Source of the DNA: Streptomyces venezuelae | GTDB lineage: Bacteria; Actinomycetota; Actinomycetes; Streptomycetales; Streptomycetaceae | Direction: 5' to 3' | Length of the DNA: 64,000 nt | Assembly: GCF_008642375.1 (NCBI RefSeq) | Contig: NZ_CP029194.1 | Location: 3,472,001 to 3,536,000 of the forward strand | In this document: one piece after another, positions 36,323 through 45,137 of the stretch | How positions within the stretch are numbered: the stretch's first letter is position 1 | Layout: every line of letters begins with the position of its first letter | The notes under the pieces: generated by a model | Database searches by the model: none | Told to the model about the DNA's origin: nothing | Seen by the model: only the letters and a program-made list of their open reading frames with translations | Position numbers and translations under genes: made by a program

Positions 36323-37345
36323 TTAGTACTGCTCGGTCTCGACGAACCCGGCGTCCGCGTCGTCGTCGGCGCCGAAGGCGTCCGCGGCGGCGGTCGGGTC
36401 GAATCCGGGCGGCGAGTCCTTCAGCGCGAGGCCCATACCGGCCAGCTTCGCCTTGACCTCGTCGATCGACTTCGCACCGAAGTTGCGGATGTCGAGCAGG
36501 TCGGCCTCGGAGCGCGCCACGAGCTCACCCACGGAGTGGATGCCCTCGCGCTTGAGGCAGTTGTACGAACGAACGGTGAGCTCGAGCTCCTCGATCGGCA
36601 GCGCCAGGTCGGCGGCAAGGGCGGCGTCCGTCGGGGACGGGCCCATGTCGATGCCCTCGGCGTCGATGTTGAGCTCGCGCGCCAGACCGAACAGCTCGAC
36701 CAGGGTCTTGCCGGCGGACGCCATGGCGTCACGCGGGCGCATGGCCTGCTTGGTCTCGACGTCGACGATCAGCTTGTCGAAGTCGGTGCGCTGCTCGACA
36801 CGGGTCGCCTCGACCTTGTACGTGACCTTGAGCACCGGCGAGTAGATGGAGTCGACCGGGATACGACCGATCTCCTGGCCCACCTGCTTGTTCTGCACGG
36901 CGGAGACGTAGCCGCGACCGCGCTCGACGGTCAGCTCCATCTCCAGCTTGCCCTTGCCGTTGAGCGTGGCGAGGACGAGGTCGGGGTTGTGCACCTCGAC
37001 ACCGGCCGGGGGCGCGATGTCGGCGGCGGTGACCAGACCCGGGCCCTGCTTGCGCAGGTACATCACGACCGGCTCGTCGTGCTCCGAGGAGACGACCAGC
37101 TGCTTGATGTTCAGGATGAGGTCGGTGACGTCCTCCTTGACGCCCGGCACGGTGGTGAACTCGTGCAGGACACCGTCGATGCGGATGCTGGTGACAGCGG
37201 CACCCGGGATCGAGGAGAGGAGGGTACGGCGGAGGGAGTTGCCGAGGGTGTAGCCGAAGCCCGGCTCCAGCGGCTCGATCACGAACCGGGAGCGGAACTC
37301 GTCGACGACCTCTTCGGTCAGCGACGGACGCTGAGCGATCAGCAT
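36323..37345 (-). CDS. rpoA: RNA polymerase alpha subunit
   Basis: A 340-residue alpha subunit. The N-terminal dimerisation domain (residues 1-230) starts M-L-I-A-Q-R-P-S-L and has [20 protein letters not shown] near residue 33. The C-terminal DNA-binding domain (residues 245-310) has L-N-I-D-A... [17 protein letters not shown] and [16 protein letters not shown]. The acidic tail ends F-V-E-T-E-Q-Y. It lies downstream of rpsK (130 bp, with a hairpin). Confidence 0.98.
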   Translation of the reverse strand: MLIAQRPSLTEEVVDEFRSRFVIEPLEPGFGYTLGNSLRRTLLSSIPGAAVTSIRIDGVLHEFTTVPGVKEDVTDLILNIKQLVVSSEHDEPVVMYLRKQGPGLVTAADIAPPAGVEVHNPDLVLATLNGKGKLEMELTVERGRGYVSAVQNKQVGQEIGRIPVDSIYSPVLKVTYKVEATRVEQRTDFDKLIVDVETKQAMRPRDAMASAGKTLVELFGLARELNIDAEGIDMGPSPTDAALAADLALPIEELELTVRSYNCLKREGIHSVGELVARSEADLLDIRNFGAKSIDEVKAKLAGMGLALKDSPPGFDPTAAADAFGADDDADAGFVETEQY

Positions 37346-37417
37346 GTCTCTTTGTCCTTCAGTCGTGGACGCCCACTATTTGACGCCCGACGGATCACTT
37401 CTGTACTGCAAGGGTAC

Positions 37418-37448
37418 GGGCGGCACGGTCCGAAGAGCCGTACCGCCC
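37418..37448. repeat. Inverted repeat between rpsK and rpoA
   Basis: GGGCGGCACGG, 9 bases, CCGTACCGCCC. The single mismatch becomes a G-U pair in the RNA, giving an 11-bp stem. It could set the expression ratio of rpsK to rpoA. Confidence 0.65.
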
Positions 37449-37475
37449 GAAGTCCTCAGGTCAAGCAGCCGTGCG

Positions 37476-37880
37476 TCAGACGCGGCGGCGCTTGGGGGGA
37501 CGGCAGCCGTTGTGCGGCGTGGGGGTGACGTCCTGGATCGAACCGACCTCGAGGCCCGTGGCCTGGAGGGAGCGGATCGCGGTCTCGCGGCCGGAGCCCG
37601 GACCCTTGACGAAGACGTCAACCTTGCGCATGCCGTGCTCCTGCGCGCGGCGGGCGGCCGACTCGGCGGCCATCTGCGCGGCGAACGGGGTCGACTTGCG
37701 CGAGCCCTTGAAGCCGACGTGGCCGGCGGAGGCCCAGGAGATCACGTTGCCCGAGGGGTCCGTGATCGAGACGATCGTGTTGTTGAACGTGCTCTTGATG
37801 TGCGCGTGGCCGTGAGCGACGTTCTTCTTTTCCTTGCGGCGCACCTTCTTGGCAGCGCCCTGACGACCCTTGGGGGGCAT
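37476..37880 (-). CDS. rpsK: 30S ribosomal protein S11
   Basis: A 134-residue S11 with [15 protein letters not shown] near residue 23, [15 protein letters not shown] near residue 50 and [16 protein letters not shown] at the end. Located in the alpha operon 66 bp after rpsM. Confidence 0.98.
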   Translation of the reverse strand: MPPKGRQGAAKKVRRKEKKNVAHGHAHIKSTFNNTIVSITDPSGNVISWASAGHVGFKGSRKSTPFAAQMAAESAARRAQEHGMRKVDVFVKGPGSGRETAIRSLQATGLEVGSIQDVTPTPHNGCRPPKRRRV

Positions 37881-37946
37881 CTATAACTCCTACGGGAGGT
37901 GGTCGGTCCTACAGCGAAGACCGCTTGGTCAAGCGTCCGCTGAGGA

Positions 37947-38327
37947 CTACTTCTTGCCCGGCTTCTTCTTGCCGGCGATGGCGCGACGCGGGCCCTTGCG
38001 GGTACGAGCGTTCGTGCTGGTGCGCTGACCGCGAACGGGCAGGCCACGACGGTGGCGCAGGCCCTGGTAGCAGCCGATCTCGACCTTGCGGCGGATGTCG
38101 GCGGCGATCTCGCGGCGGAGGTCACCCTCGGTCTGGAGGTTGGCGTCCACGTACTCACGGATCTTGACGAGGTCTTCCTCGGCAAGGTCACGGACACGGG
38201 TGGACGGGTTCACGCCGGTCGCGGCGAGAATCTCCTCGGACCGGGTGCGCCCGATGCCGAAGACGTAGGTGAGTGCGACCACCACACGCTTTTCGCGCGG
38301 GATGTCAACACCGGAAACGCGTGCCAT
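37947..38327 (-). CDS. rpsM: 30S ribosomal protein S13
   Basis: A 126-residue S13: [25 protein letters not shown] near residue 26 and [13 protein letters not shown] near residue 92. The Lys-rich C-terminus contacts P-site tRNA. It is 205 bp downstream of rpmJ; nothing recognisable lies in that spacer. Confidence 0.98.
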   Translation of the reverse strand: MARVSGVDIPREKRVVVALTYVFGIGRTRSEEILAATGVNPSTRVRDLAEEDLVKIREYVDANLQTEGDLRREIAADIRRKVEIGCYQGLRHRRGLPVRGQRTSTNARTRKGPRRAIAGKKKPGKK

Positions 38328-38532
38328 TCAATGGCTCCTGTGTTCTCGGGGGTCTGCTGCAGAACCGCTCCCGACCGCCGACCCTCCGATTGCTCGAAGA
38401 GTGGTACGTCCGGGTCCCCGGCCCCCGCCGGAGGTGCCGTCAACCGTGGAACACGGCCCGACGGGCTCTGCGTATGTACGTATTGCTATGCGTCGCGCGA
38501 AGAACTGCGAAATGCAGGTCGGTCGGCGTGCG

Positions 38533-38646
38533 TCAGCCCTGGCGCTGCTTGTGGCGCAGGTTGTCGCAGATGACCATGACCCGGCCGTGACGGCGGATCA
38601 CCTTGCACTTGTCGCAGATCTTCTTGACGCTCGGCTTGACCTTCAT
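38533..38646 (-). CDS. rpmJ: 50S ribosomal protein L36
   Basis: A 37-residue L36: [15 protein letters not shown], then [12 protein letters not shown] and R-H-K-Q-R-Q-G. The C-x2-C ... C ... H ligands make this the zinc-binding (C+) form. ATG at 38646 and TGA at 38533-38535 are clear. It sits between infA and rpsM as usual. Confidence 0.97.
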   Translation of the reverse strand: MKVKPSVKKICDKCKVIRRHGRVMVICDNLRHKQRQG

Positions 38647-38709
38647 GGGATGTGAGGTTCTCCGGGTCAGTGCCACCACCCGCGCGCGGAGGCGGGGTGC
38701 GGGCAAGAT

Positions 38710-38931
38710 CTACTTGTACCGGTAGACGATCCGGCCACGCGTCAGGTCGTACGGAGAGAGCTCCACGACGACCCGGTCGTCCGGGAGGATTCGGATGTAG
38801 TGCATCCGCATCTTGCCGGAGATGTGCGCGAGGACCTTGTGACCGTTCTGGAGCTCCACCTTGAACATGGCGTTCGGGAGGGACTCGATCACGGTGCCCT
38901 CGATTTCGATGGCACCTTGCTTCTTGGCCAC
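38710..38931 (-). CDS. infA: Translation initiation factor IF-1
   Basis: A 73-residue OB-fold factor that blocks the A site during initiation. GTG at 38931 starts [13 protein letters not shown]; a longer frame to 38988 is not typical. [14 protein letters not shown] and [13 protein letters not shown] complete the signature. Start choice follows family length. Confidence 0.97.
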   Translation of the reverse strand: MAKKQGAIEIEGTVIESLPNAMFKVELQNGHKVLAHISGKMRMHYIRILPDDRVVVELSPYDLTRGRIVYRYK

Positions 38932-39255
38932 GCTTCGCCTTTCGAATCGGCTACCTTGATCGACTCTCGCCGCCGCATGCGGACACACGGGTACACGAGA
39001 GCCGACGCATCAGTCTACGTCAGGCCCCTGGAAAAGACGAATCCGGGAAGTTTGCCCACAGTAGAAGATCATTACTCGAACGTTGACGCCGGCTCTACGC
39101 CAGCGGGTCCGGCGCCGCCGTCACACCCAGCTCCGCCGGCTTCGCCCTACCGCCGGCCCACCCCCGACGCAGCCCTCGCGGGCTCGGCGCCAAGGGCGCC
39201 TCACAAGCTTCGGCCCGCTGCGCCGGACTCCGTCCGCCGATGGGCGGAGGTCCGA
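38932..39255. other. infA-map spacer with a duplicated map 3' end
   Basis: 324 bp with no gene. It holds the 61-bp duplicated piece of map (39095-39155) and a few short palindromes such as GGCGCC repeats near 39190-39206 and CCGCC-GAT-GGGCGG near 39234-39247. The infA promoter probably lies here, but no confident hexamers were found. Confidence 0.6.
39095..39155 (-). pseudogene. Duplicated 3' fragment of map
   Basis: This 61-bp stretch repeats 39256-39316 with about four mismatches (the first 43 bp are identical), including the codons for A-E-L-G-V-T-A-A-P-D-P-L-A and the stop. It lies 161 bp beyond the intact gene and is not joined to any start, so it is a remnant of a local duplication or of replacement of the map terminus. 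Confidence 0.85.
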
Positions 39256-40107
39256 CTACGCCAGCGGGTCCGGCGCCGCCGTCACACCCAGCTCCGCCAG
39301 CTTCGCCTTGCCGCCGTCGACCGCCGTCAGGACCAGCGGGCCCTCCTCGGTGAGGGCGATCGAGTGCTCCCAGTGCGAGGACCAGGTGCCGTCCGTCGTG
39401 ACGACCGTCCAGTCGTCCTTGAGGACCTCGGTGTGCGGGGTGCCCAGGGAGACCATCGGCTCGATCGCCAGGCAGAGGCCGGGGACCAGCTTCGGGCCCT
39501 TGCCGCGCTTGCGGGAGACGTAGTTCAGCAGGTGCGGGTCCATGTGCATCTCGGTGCCGATGCCGTGGCCGCCGTAGTCCTCGACGATCCCGTACCGCCC
39601 GAGGCTGTGCTCGCCGACCGAGGGGCGGGGCTGGCGCTTGATGTACGTCTCGATGGCCTTCGAGATGTCGACGAGCCGGTTGCCCAGCTTCATCGCCGCG
39701 ATACCGGCCCACATCGACTCCTCCGTCACCCGGGAGAGCTCGACGAGCTCGGGCGCGTGCCCGGTGCCCACGAACGCCGTGTAGGCCGCGTCACCGTGCC
39801 AGCCGTCCACGATCGCGCCCGCGTCGATGGAGATGATGTCGCCGTCCTTCAGGACGGTCTTGTCGTCGGGGATGCCGTGGACGACGACCTCGTTCACCGA
39901 GGTGCAGATCGTCGCGGGGAAGCCGCCGTACCCGAGGAAGTTCGACTTCGCGCCGTGCTCGGCGATGACCTTCCGCGAGACCTCGTCGAGGTCCCGGGTC
40001 GTGGCGCCCGGCACGGCCGCCTCACGGGTCGCCGCGTGGATGGCGGCGACGACCAGCCCCGCCTCGCGCATCTTCGCGATCTGCTCGGGGGTCTTGATCT
40101 GCACCAT
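39256..40107 (-). CDS. map: Type I methionine aminopeptidase
   Basis: A 283-residue enzyme that removes N-terminal methionine. The metal ligands are visible: Asp in S-I-D-A-G (near 95), Asp in W-H-G-D-A-A (near 106), His in Y-G-G-H-G-I-G (near 180), Glu in A-I-E-P-M (near 216) and Glu in A-L-T-E-E-G (near 252). It follows adk; the hairpin at 40148-40190 lies between them. Its 3' end has been duplicated downstream. Confidence 0.97.
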   Translation of the reverse strand: MVQIKTPEQIAKMREAGLVVAAIHAATREAAVPGATTRDLDEVSRKVIAEHGAKSNFLGYGGFPATICTSVNEVVVHGIPDDKTVLKDGDIISIDAGAIVDGWHGDAAYTAFVGTGHAPELVELSRVTEESMWAGIAAMKLGNRLVDISKAIETYIKRQPRPSVGEHSLGRYGIVEDYGGHGIGTEMHMDPHLLNYVSRKRGKGPKLVPGLCLAIEPMVSLGTPHTEVLKDDWTVVTTDGTWSSHWEHSIALTEEGPLVLTAVDGGKAKLAELGVTAAPDPLA

Positions 40108-40147
40108 CGTGGCCGCGGCCTTTCTTCGAGTACGGGGAACAGAACAA

Positions 40148-40190
40148 CGATACGGCCGCGGCGCCCCCGAGGGGCACCGCGGCCGTATCG
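40148..40190. terminator. Hairpin between adk and map
   Basis: A 20-bp stem with one mismatch and a CGA loop immediately after the adk stop. It would separate secY-adk transcription from map. Confidence 0.85.
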
Positions 40191-40202
40191 AACGAACCGG
40201 GG

Positions 40203-40850
40203 TTACTTCTTGAGCGCGGCCATCGCCTTCGCGGTGACCTCGTCCACCTTGCCGAGCGCCGAGATCGTCTCGACCAGGTTCTGCGCCCGGTAGTAGTCGA
40301 TGATCGGCTCGGTCTCCGTGTGGTAGACCTCCAGGCGCCGGCGGACGGTCTCCTCGGAGTCGTCGTCGCGCTGGTAGAGCTCACCACCACAGGCGTCGCA
40401 GACGCCCGCGGTCTCCGGTGCGTTGTACGTCACGTGGAACACGTGAGAGGAGTCGTTGCGGCAGATGCGGCGACCCGCGATCCGCTTCACGACCTCGTCC
40501 TCGGGGACCTCCAGGTCCAGGACCGCGTCCAGCTGGACGTGCCCCGCCTTGAGGATCTCGTCGAGAGCCTCGGCCTGGGCCACGTTGCGCGGGAATCCGT
40601 CGAGCAGGAAGCCGTTGACGGCGTCCGGCTGCTCCATGCGGTCCTTGGCCATCCCGATCGTCACGGAGTCCGGCACGAGCTGGCCGGCCTTCATGTACGA
40701 CTGCGCCTCCACACCCAGCTCCGTGCCCTGCGAGATGTTGGCACGGAACAGGTCACCCGTGGAGATGTGCGGGATACCCAGGTTCTTGGCAAGGTACGCG
40801 GCCTGCGTACCCTTGCCGGCCCCGGGCGGTCCGACGAGGACGATTCGCAT
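40203..40850 (-). CDS. adk: Adenylate kinase
   Basis: A 215-residue kinase interconverting AMP+ATP and 2 ADP. P-loop G-P-P-G-A-G-K-G-T-Q at residue 7, T-G-D-L-F-R near residue 31, D-G-F-P-R-N near residue 84. The LID (residues 122-160) has C-D-A-C and an R-R-I-C-R-N-D start, a partly degenerate zinc-type lid. The ATG at 40850 shares a base with the TGA of secY, so the two genes are coupled. Other in-frame starts upstream lie inside secY and were rejected. Confidence 0.97.
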   Translation of the reverse strand: MRIVLVGPPGAGKGTQAAYLAKNLGIPHISTGDLFRANISQGTELGVEAQSYMKAGQLVPDSVTIGMAKDRMEQPDAVNGFLLDGFPRNVAQAEALDEILKAGHVQLDAVLDLEVPEDEVVKRIAGRRICRNDSSHVFHVTYNAPETAGVCDACGGELYQRDDDSEETVRRRLEVYHTETEPIIDYYRAQNLVETISALGKVDEVTAKAMAALKK

Positions 40851-42169
40851 CAGCGGAGGAACCCTTCGTAATTGCGCTGCTGGAGCTGGCTCTCGATCTG
40901 CTTCACGGTCTCCAGCCCCACACCCACGATGATGAGGATGCTCGTCCCACCGAAGGGGAAGTTGGCATTGGCGCCACCGAAGCCTGCCAACGCCATCGTC
41001 GGCACAAGAGCGATCAGACCCAAGTACAGCGAGCCCGGCCAAGTGATCCGGTTGAGCACGTAGCTCAGATACTCGGCAGTAGGTCGACCAGCCCGGATAC
41101 CCGGGATGAAGCCACCATACTTCTTCATGTTGTCGGCAACTTCCTCGGGGTTGAACGAGATCGCCACGTAGAAGAAGGCGAAGAACACGATCAGGAGGAA
41201 GTACGTAGCGATGTAGTAGGGGTGGTCACCCTTGACGAAGTGGGCTTCGATCCAGGTCTTCCACCCCGCGGTGGAGTTCGAGAACTGCGCGATCAAGGCC
41301 GGGATGTAGAGCAGCGACGACGCGAAGATGACAGGAATCACACCTGCCTGGTTCACCTTCAACGGGATGTAAGTGGACGTACCGCCGTAGGAGCGCCGGC
41401 CGATCATGCGCTTCGCGTACTGCACCGGGATGCGCCGCTGGGCCTGCTCGACGAAGACCACGAGGGCCACCATCGCGAAGCCGACGAGGATCACCGTGCC
41501 GAACTCGATCCAGCCGCCGGCCAACTCGCCCTCGACCTTGATCTTCCACAGGGCGGCCGGGAAGCCGGCGGCGATCGAGATGAACATCAGGATCGACATG
41601 CCGTTGCCGATGCCGCGGTCGGTGATGATCTCACCGAGCCACATGACGACGGCGGTACCCGCGGTCATCGTGATGACCATCGTGGCGATCGTGAAGATCG
41701 ACTGGTCGGGCACGACCTGGTCGGCGACGGCACAGCCACTGAAGAGCGCGCCGCTCTTGGCCGTGGCCACGAGACCCGTGCCCTGGAGGACGGCGAGGGC
41801 GATCGTCAGGTACCGCGTGTACTGCGTGATCTTGGCGGTGCCGGACTGACCCTCCTTCTTGAGGGCCTCCAGACGCGGGATCACGACGGTCAGCAGCTGC
41901 AGGATGATGCTCGCCGTGATGTACGGCATGATGCCGAGCGCGAAGATGGTGATCTGCAGCAGCGCCCCGCCACTGAACATGTTGACCAGGCCGAACAGGC
42001 TGTTGTTGCCCTCGCTGGCCTGCTTGACACACTGCTGAACAGCCTCGTATTTGACGCCGGGCACCGGGATGTGCGCGCCGAGGCGGTACAGCACGATGAT
42101 GGCGAGCGTGAAGAGCAGTTTCTTGCGCAGGTCGGGCGTCTTGAACGCCCGGGCGAACGCGGTGAGCAC
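40850..42169 (-). CDS. secY: Sec translocon subunit SecY
   Basis: A 439-residue channel protein with ten membrane helices. GTG at 42169 follows GGAGG. V-L-T-A-F-A-R-A-F-K-T-P-D-L-R-K-K starts the protein. G-A-H-I-P-V-P-G near residue 31, the Y-G-G-T-S-T-Y-I-P-L-K-V-N loop near residue 255 and P-G-I-R-A-G-R-P-T-A-E-Y near residue 355 are hallmarks. It is separated here from rplO by a 2.3-kb plus-strand insert, so it must have its own promoter; a TAGACT -10-like hexamer is at 42269-42274 (minus strand) but no convincing -35. Confidence 0.97.
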   Translation of the reverse strand: MLTAFARAFKTPDLRKKLLFTLAIIVLYRLGAHIPVPGVKYEAVQQCVKQASEGNNSLFGLVNMFSGGALLQITIFALGIMPYITASIILQLLTVVIPRLEALKKEGQSGTAKITQYTRYLTIALAVLQGTGLVATAKSGALFSGCAVADQVVPDQSIFTIATMVITMTAGTAVVMWLGEIITDRGIGNGMSILMFISIAAGFPAALWKIKVEGELAGGWIEFGTVILVGFAMVALVVFVEQAQRRIPVQYAKRMIGRRSYGGTSTYIPLKVNQAGVIPVIFASSLLYIPALIAQFSNSTAGWKTWIEAHFVKGDHPYYIATYFLLIVFFAFFYVAISFNPEEVADNMKKYGGFIPGIRAGRPTAEYLSYVLNRITWPGSLYLGLIALVPTMALAGFGGANANFPFGGTSILIIVGVGLETVKQIESQLQQRNYEGFLR

Positions 42170-42522
42170 GGTGCCTCCTGCGACCCCCGCGCTATGCGTC
42201 AAGGGTGACGGTCTTGAGGTTCGACGATTGGGTATCGGTCATCGAGCCCGTGCGGGCATACCGCACGGAGTCTAGACAGTGCACGCCACCTTACCGGCGA
42301 CCATGCCCCCCTAGGAACGACCAACCGGGGATGCCCCTTTTGGGAGGTATCCCGGCGGGAGCCGCCCTCCCCGTGCCGGGCGGTCGACTTTGGTCTGCCC
42401 CCCGCTCCGACCAAGAGCCGTCCTGACACCGCGCCCCGCCCCCAGAAGACTGATCCAGCCGTTCCGGACCGACCTGCCGGACCGGCCCGATACCCGTCGA
42501 TCCCACTTCTGGGGGAACACCT
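42170..42522. promoter_or_regulatory. Divergent control region between secY and the secreted-protein gene
   Basis: 353 bp without a gene. A 7-bp perfect inverted repeat with a 5-base spacer lies at 42249-42267, next to TAGACT on the minus strand, compatible with secY control. Promoters for secY and the plus-strand gene must both lie here. Confidence 0.55.
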
Positions 42523-42984
42523 GTGAAGACCTCACTCACCGTCGCGACCGCCGTGGGCGCCGCTCTCCTGATGGGCGCCGGCACCGCCGCCGCCCGGCCC
42601 GCCGCGCCCAGCCCCGCTCCCGCGGTCGCCACGACGGTGGCCGCCGCACCGCAGGCCGCGGCCGCCGGCTGCTACCTGGCGGTGTACACACCGTGGAAGG
42701 AGAACGTCTCACCCACAGGCGTGAGCGACCACGCCCGCGGCAAGTACAGGACCGTGAACAACTGCAGCGGCTGGTACAACACCGCGCTGCTCCAGTACCA
42801 CCGCTGGGACGGCTGGAACCGCATCGCCGGCACGGAGTGGGTCGGCAACCGCGGCATGAGCTACCTCCAGTGGAAGTGCCAGGGCAAGGGCACGTTCACG
42901 TACCGCACGAAGGGCTCCGTCCGCGGTGGCAGCCCGGCCCGGGTCGGCTGGGCCACCAGCTCGGAACGCCGGTTCACCTGCTGA
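42523..42984 (+). CDS. Small secreted four-cysteine protein
   Basis: A 153-residue exported protein; GTG at 42523. The signal peptide ends near residue 25 (G-T-A-A-A-R-P). A Pro/Ala linker leads to a mature domain (residues 49-153) with four Cys near positions 50, 80, 118 and 153, Trp/Tyr-rich segments Y-H-R-W-D-G-W-N-R and S-Y-L-Q-W-K-C-Q. Two disulfides are likely. I recognise no family. The next gene begins 1 bp after its stop, so the two are one transcript. Part of the insert between secY and rplO. Confidence 0.8.
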   Translation: MKTSLTVATAVGAALLMGAGTAAARPAAPSPAPAVATTVAAAPQAAAAGCYLAVYTPWKENVSPTGVSDHARGKYRTVNNCSGWYNTALLQYHRWDGWNRIAGTEWVGNRGMSYLQWKCQGKGTFTYRTKGSVRGGSPARVGWATSSERRFTC

Positions 42985-42985
42985 C

Positions 42986-43651
42986 GTGAAGCACGTACGG
43001 ATGGCCCTCGCGGGCTGTGCCGCGGTGGCGGCCACGATCGTGGCCGCCACCGTCGGCGCCCCCGACGCGGGAGGGAACGCAGCTGACGACGGCCGGGCCG
43101 GTGCGGAGGCCGGGGCGGCCGTCACCCGGATCGAGTTCACGGAGGCGGCCCCGATGGACGCCGACCAGTCCGTGACGACGCACCGCAGGGTGGAGATGTA
43201 TGCCGAGCACCGGGGCGACGCGGTGAGCAGACTCCGCTTCGTGATCACTTTCGAAGGGCGGCTGACCGAGGAGCGCCTCTGGAGTGCCGACCGCCCCGAG
43301 TCCATCACCTTGCGGAACCGGGAGTCGTGTACGACCGGGGACGAGGCCACCCCCGCACCGAAGCCGGACAGCCTGGACGTGATCCTGACGGGGTACTTCG
43401 GACCGCGCGAGGTGCCCCGCGAGGCGAAGAAGATCGCCGGCGGCGCGAGCCGGTGGGAGACGCCGACGGGCATGATGCTCATGACCTACACCGACCTCGG
43501 CGGCACGTATCCCCACCGCATCGTCGAGATCAAGGGACCGGACGGCTCGATCGGCTCCACGATCAGCGGTACCCGGACGAGTGAGCACCCCACCTTCCCC
43601 GACTGGAAGCCGGGCTGGCAGAACTGTCGCCCTTCCACCGGGGCGCGCTGA
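42986..43651 (+). CDS. Secreted protein, uncharacterised
   Basis: A 221-residue protein starting GTG at 42986, just after the stop of the previous gene. The N-terminus M-A-L-A-G-C-A-A-V-A-A-T-I-V-A-A-T is a signal peptide (ATG at residue 6 is a possible alternative start). The mature part is charged, with R-F-V-I-T-F-E-G-R-L-T-E-E-R-L, G-Y-F-G-P-R-E-V-P-R-E-A-K-K-I-A and one Cys pair (residues near 113 and 216). No catalytic motif seen. It may act with the four-cysteine protein outside the cell. Confidence 0.78.
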   Translation: MKHVRMALAGCAAVAATIVAATVGAPDAGGNAADDGRAGAEAGAAVTRIEFTEAAPMDADQSVTTHRRVEMYAEHRGDAVSRLRFVITFEGRLTEERLWSADRPESITLRNRESCTTGDEATPAPKPDSLDVILTGYFGPREVPREAKKIAGGASRWETPTGMMLMTYTDLGGTYPHRIVEIKGPDGSIGSTISGTRTSEHPTFPDWKPGWQNCRPSTGAR

Positions 43652-43781
43652 ACCGGAACATCAGGTACTGCTCAAAGTCGCTGTGCATGTGCAATCGGCG
43701 TGGCTACAGTCGTGATCACCCAGGGGGGCGACGGCGGGGGAACGCAGCGCCGCCCCCTGCCGCGATCGCGAAGTGGGGGAA

Positions 43782-44417
43782 ATGAGCACGCAACGCCATG
43801 CACATGCCCATGTCCTTGTCGCCGATGACAGCCCGACCCGCACGCTCGGCCTCATCCAGATCGTCCAGCGATTCTCGTACGTGAAGACGATCAGCACCTG
43901 TACCTTCGACGGCCTGGCCGAGGCGGTCGACCGCGCCGCCCCGGATCTCGTCCTGCTCAGCACGGCCGACTCGCCTGAGGACGACCTGACCACCGTCCTC
44001 GGGCCCAGGGCAGGGGATCACGTGGTCCGTTTCATCTCCGTCGGCCATCCGGCGCGGACCCGGATCACCCCGTCCAGCGTCTCGGCGGGTCTCCACGGGT
44101 TCCTGCCCGACACGGCGACGCCCGAGGACTTCAACCGCGCGTTGTCCGCGGCGCTCGCGGGCTTCACGTACTTCCCCCGCGACATGACGGAGGAACTGAC
44201 CGAATTCCGCATGCGGTTCCCGCAGCTGACTCCCCGGGAGCAACAGGTGCTGGATCTGCTCTCCGACGGGATGAGCAATCACCGCATCGCGAGTTCCCTG
44301 GGGATCAAGGAGGCCACGGTGAAGATGTACGTGACGCACGTGCTGGCCAAGCTGGAGGTCGAGAGCCGGCTCCAGGCCTGCCTCAAGGCCCGCGGCCTCA
44401 CCTCGGCCGCGGCCTGA
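43782..44417 (+). CDS. Orphan LuxR-type regulator with degenerate receiver
   Basis: A 211-residue response-regulator-like protein. ATG at 43782 follows TGGGGGA. The receiver-like domain (residues 1-120) has H-V-L-V-A-D-D-S-P-T-R but the acceptor position is D-L-V-L-L-S-T-A-D-S, so the phospho-acceptor Asp is missing. The usual Lys is also not evident. The C-terminal LuxR helix-turn-helix (residues 143-205) is intact: L-T-P-R-E-Q-Q-V-L-D-L-L-S-D-G-M-S-N-H-R-I-A. No kinase gene adjoins it. It probably responds to a ligand or protein rather than phosphate, and it may control the two secreted genes beside it. Confidence 0.88.
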   Translation: MSTQRHAHAHVLVADDSPTRTLGLIQIVQRFSYVKTISTCTFDGLAEAVDRAAPDLVLLSTADSPEDDLTTVLGPRAGDHVVRFISVGHPARTRITPSSVSAGLHGFLPDTATPEDFNRALSAALAGFTYFPRDMTEELTEFRMRFPQLTPREQQVLDLLSDGMSNHRIASSLGIKEATVKMYVTHVLAKLEVESRLQACLKARGLTSAAA

Positions 44418-44432
44418 TCCTCCGCCGCACAC

Positions 44433-44480
44433 GAAGAAGCCCGGCCGGCTCCCCCGAGAGGGAACCGGCCGGGCTTCTTC
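44433..44480. terminator. Bidirectional terminator between the LuxR-type gene and rplO
   Basis: A 21-bp stem (one mismatch), GAAGAAGCCCGGCCGG at its base, lies between convergent stops. It ends the spc transcript before the insert, making the split from secY transcriptional as well as physical. Confidence 0.9.
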
Positions 44481-44497
44481 AGTACTGTCTACCGGAC

Positions 44498-44953
44498 TCA
44501 GACGAGCTCGGTGACGGTGCCACCAGCGGCGGCGATCTTCTCCTTGGCGGAGCCGGAGACGGCGTCAACCGAAACCTGCAGCGCCACGGTGATCTCGCCG
44601 GTGCCGAGCACCTTGACGAGGCTGTTCTTGCGAACCGCGCCCTTGGCGACCAGGTCGGCCACCGTGACCTCTCCACCCTCGGGGTAGAGAGCGCCGAGCT
44701 TGTCCAGGTTCACGACCTGGAACTCGGTGCGGAACGGGTTCTTGAAGCCCTTGAGCTTCGGCAGACGCATGTGGAGGGGCATCTGCCCACCCTCGAAGCG
44801 CTGCGGAACCTGGTAACGGGCCTTCGTACCCTTGGTACCACGACCGGCCGTCTTACCCTTCGACGCCTCACCACGACCAACACGGGTCTTGGCAGTCTTG
44901 GCGCCGGGGGCGGGACGGAGGTTGTGGGCCTTCAGCGGGCTGTTCTCCGCCAT
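44498..44953 (-). CDS. rplO: 50S ribosomal protein L15
   Basis: A 151-residue L15. [18 protein letters not shown] and [21 protein letters not shown] mark it. ATG at 44953 follows GAGGAGG; a TTG three codons earlier is unlikely. One base separates it from the rpmD stop. It is the last gene of the spc run before the terminator. Confidence 0.98.
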   Translation of the reverse strand: MAENSPLKAHNLRPAPGAKTAKTRVGRGEASKGKTAGRGTKGTKARYQVPQRFEGGQMPLHMRLPKLKGFKNPFRTEFQVVNLDKLGALYPEGGEVTVADLVAKGAVRKNSLVKVLGTGEITVALQVSVDAVSGSAKEKIAAAGGTVTELV

Positions 44954-44954
44954 T

Positions 44955-45137
44955 TTACTCAACCTCCTCGACCGTCACGAGGTGGCGGACGGTGTGCACC
45001 ATGCCGCGGAACTCGGGGCGGTCCTCCTTGACAACCACGTCGTTGACCTTCTTGAGGCCAAGCGAGCGCAGGGTGTCGCGGTGGTTCTGCTTGCTGCCGA
45101 TGTACGACTTCGTCTGCGTGACCTTGAGGCGAGCCAT
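44955..45137 (-). CDS. rpmD: 50S ribosomal protein L30
   Basis: A 60-residue L30: [19 protein letters not shown] and [11 protein letters not shown]. Its ATG shares a base with the stop of rpsE (TAATG), so it is coupled. Confidence 0.97.
   Translation of the reverse strand: MARLKVTQTKSYIGSKQNHRDTLRSLGLKKVNDVVVKEDRPEFRGMVHTVRHLVTVEEVE

Noticed and set aside
39095..39712. Minus-strand open frame ending in the duplicated map terminus
   Set aside because: It is out of frame with map for most of its length and only enters a map-like reading at the duplicated end.
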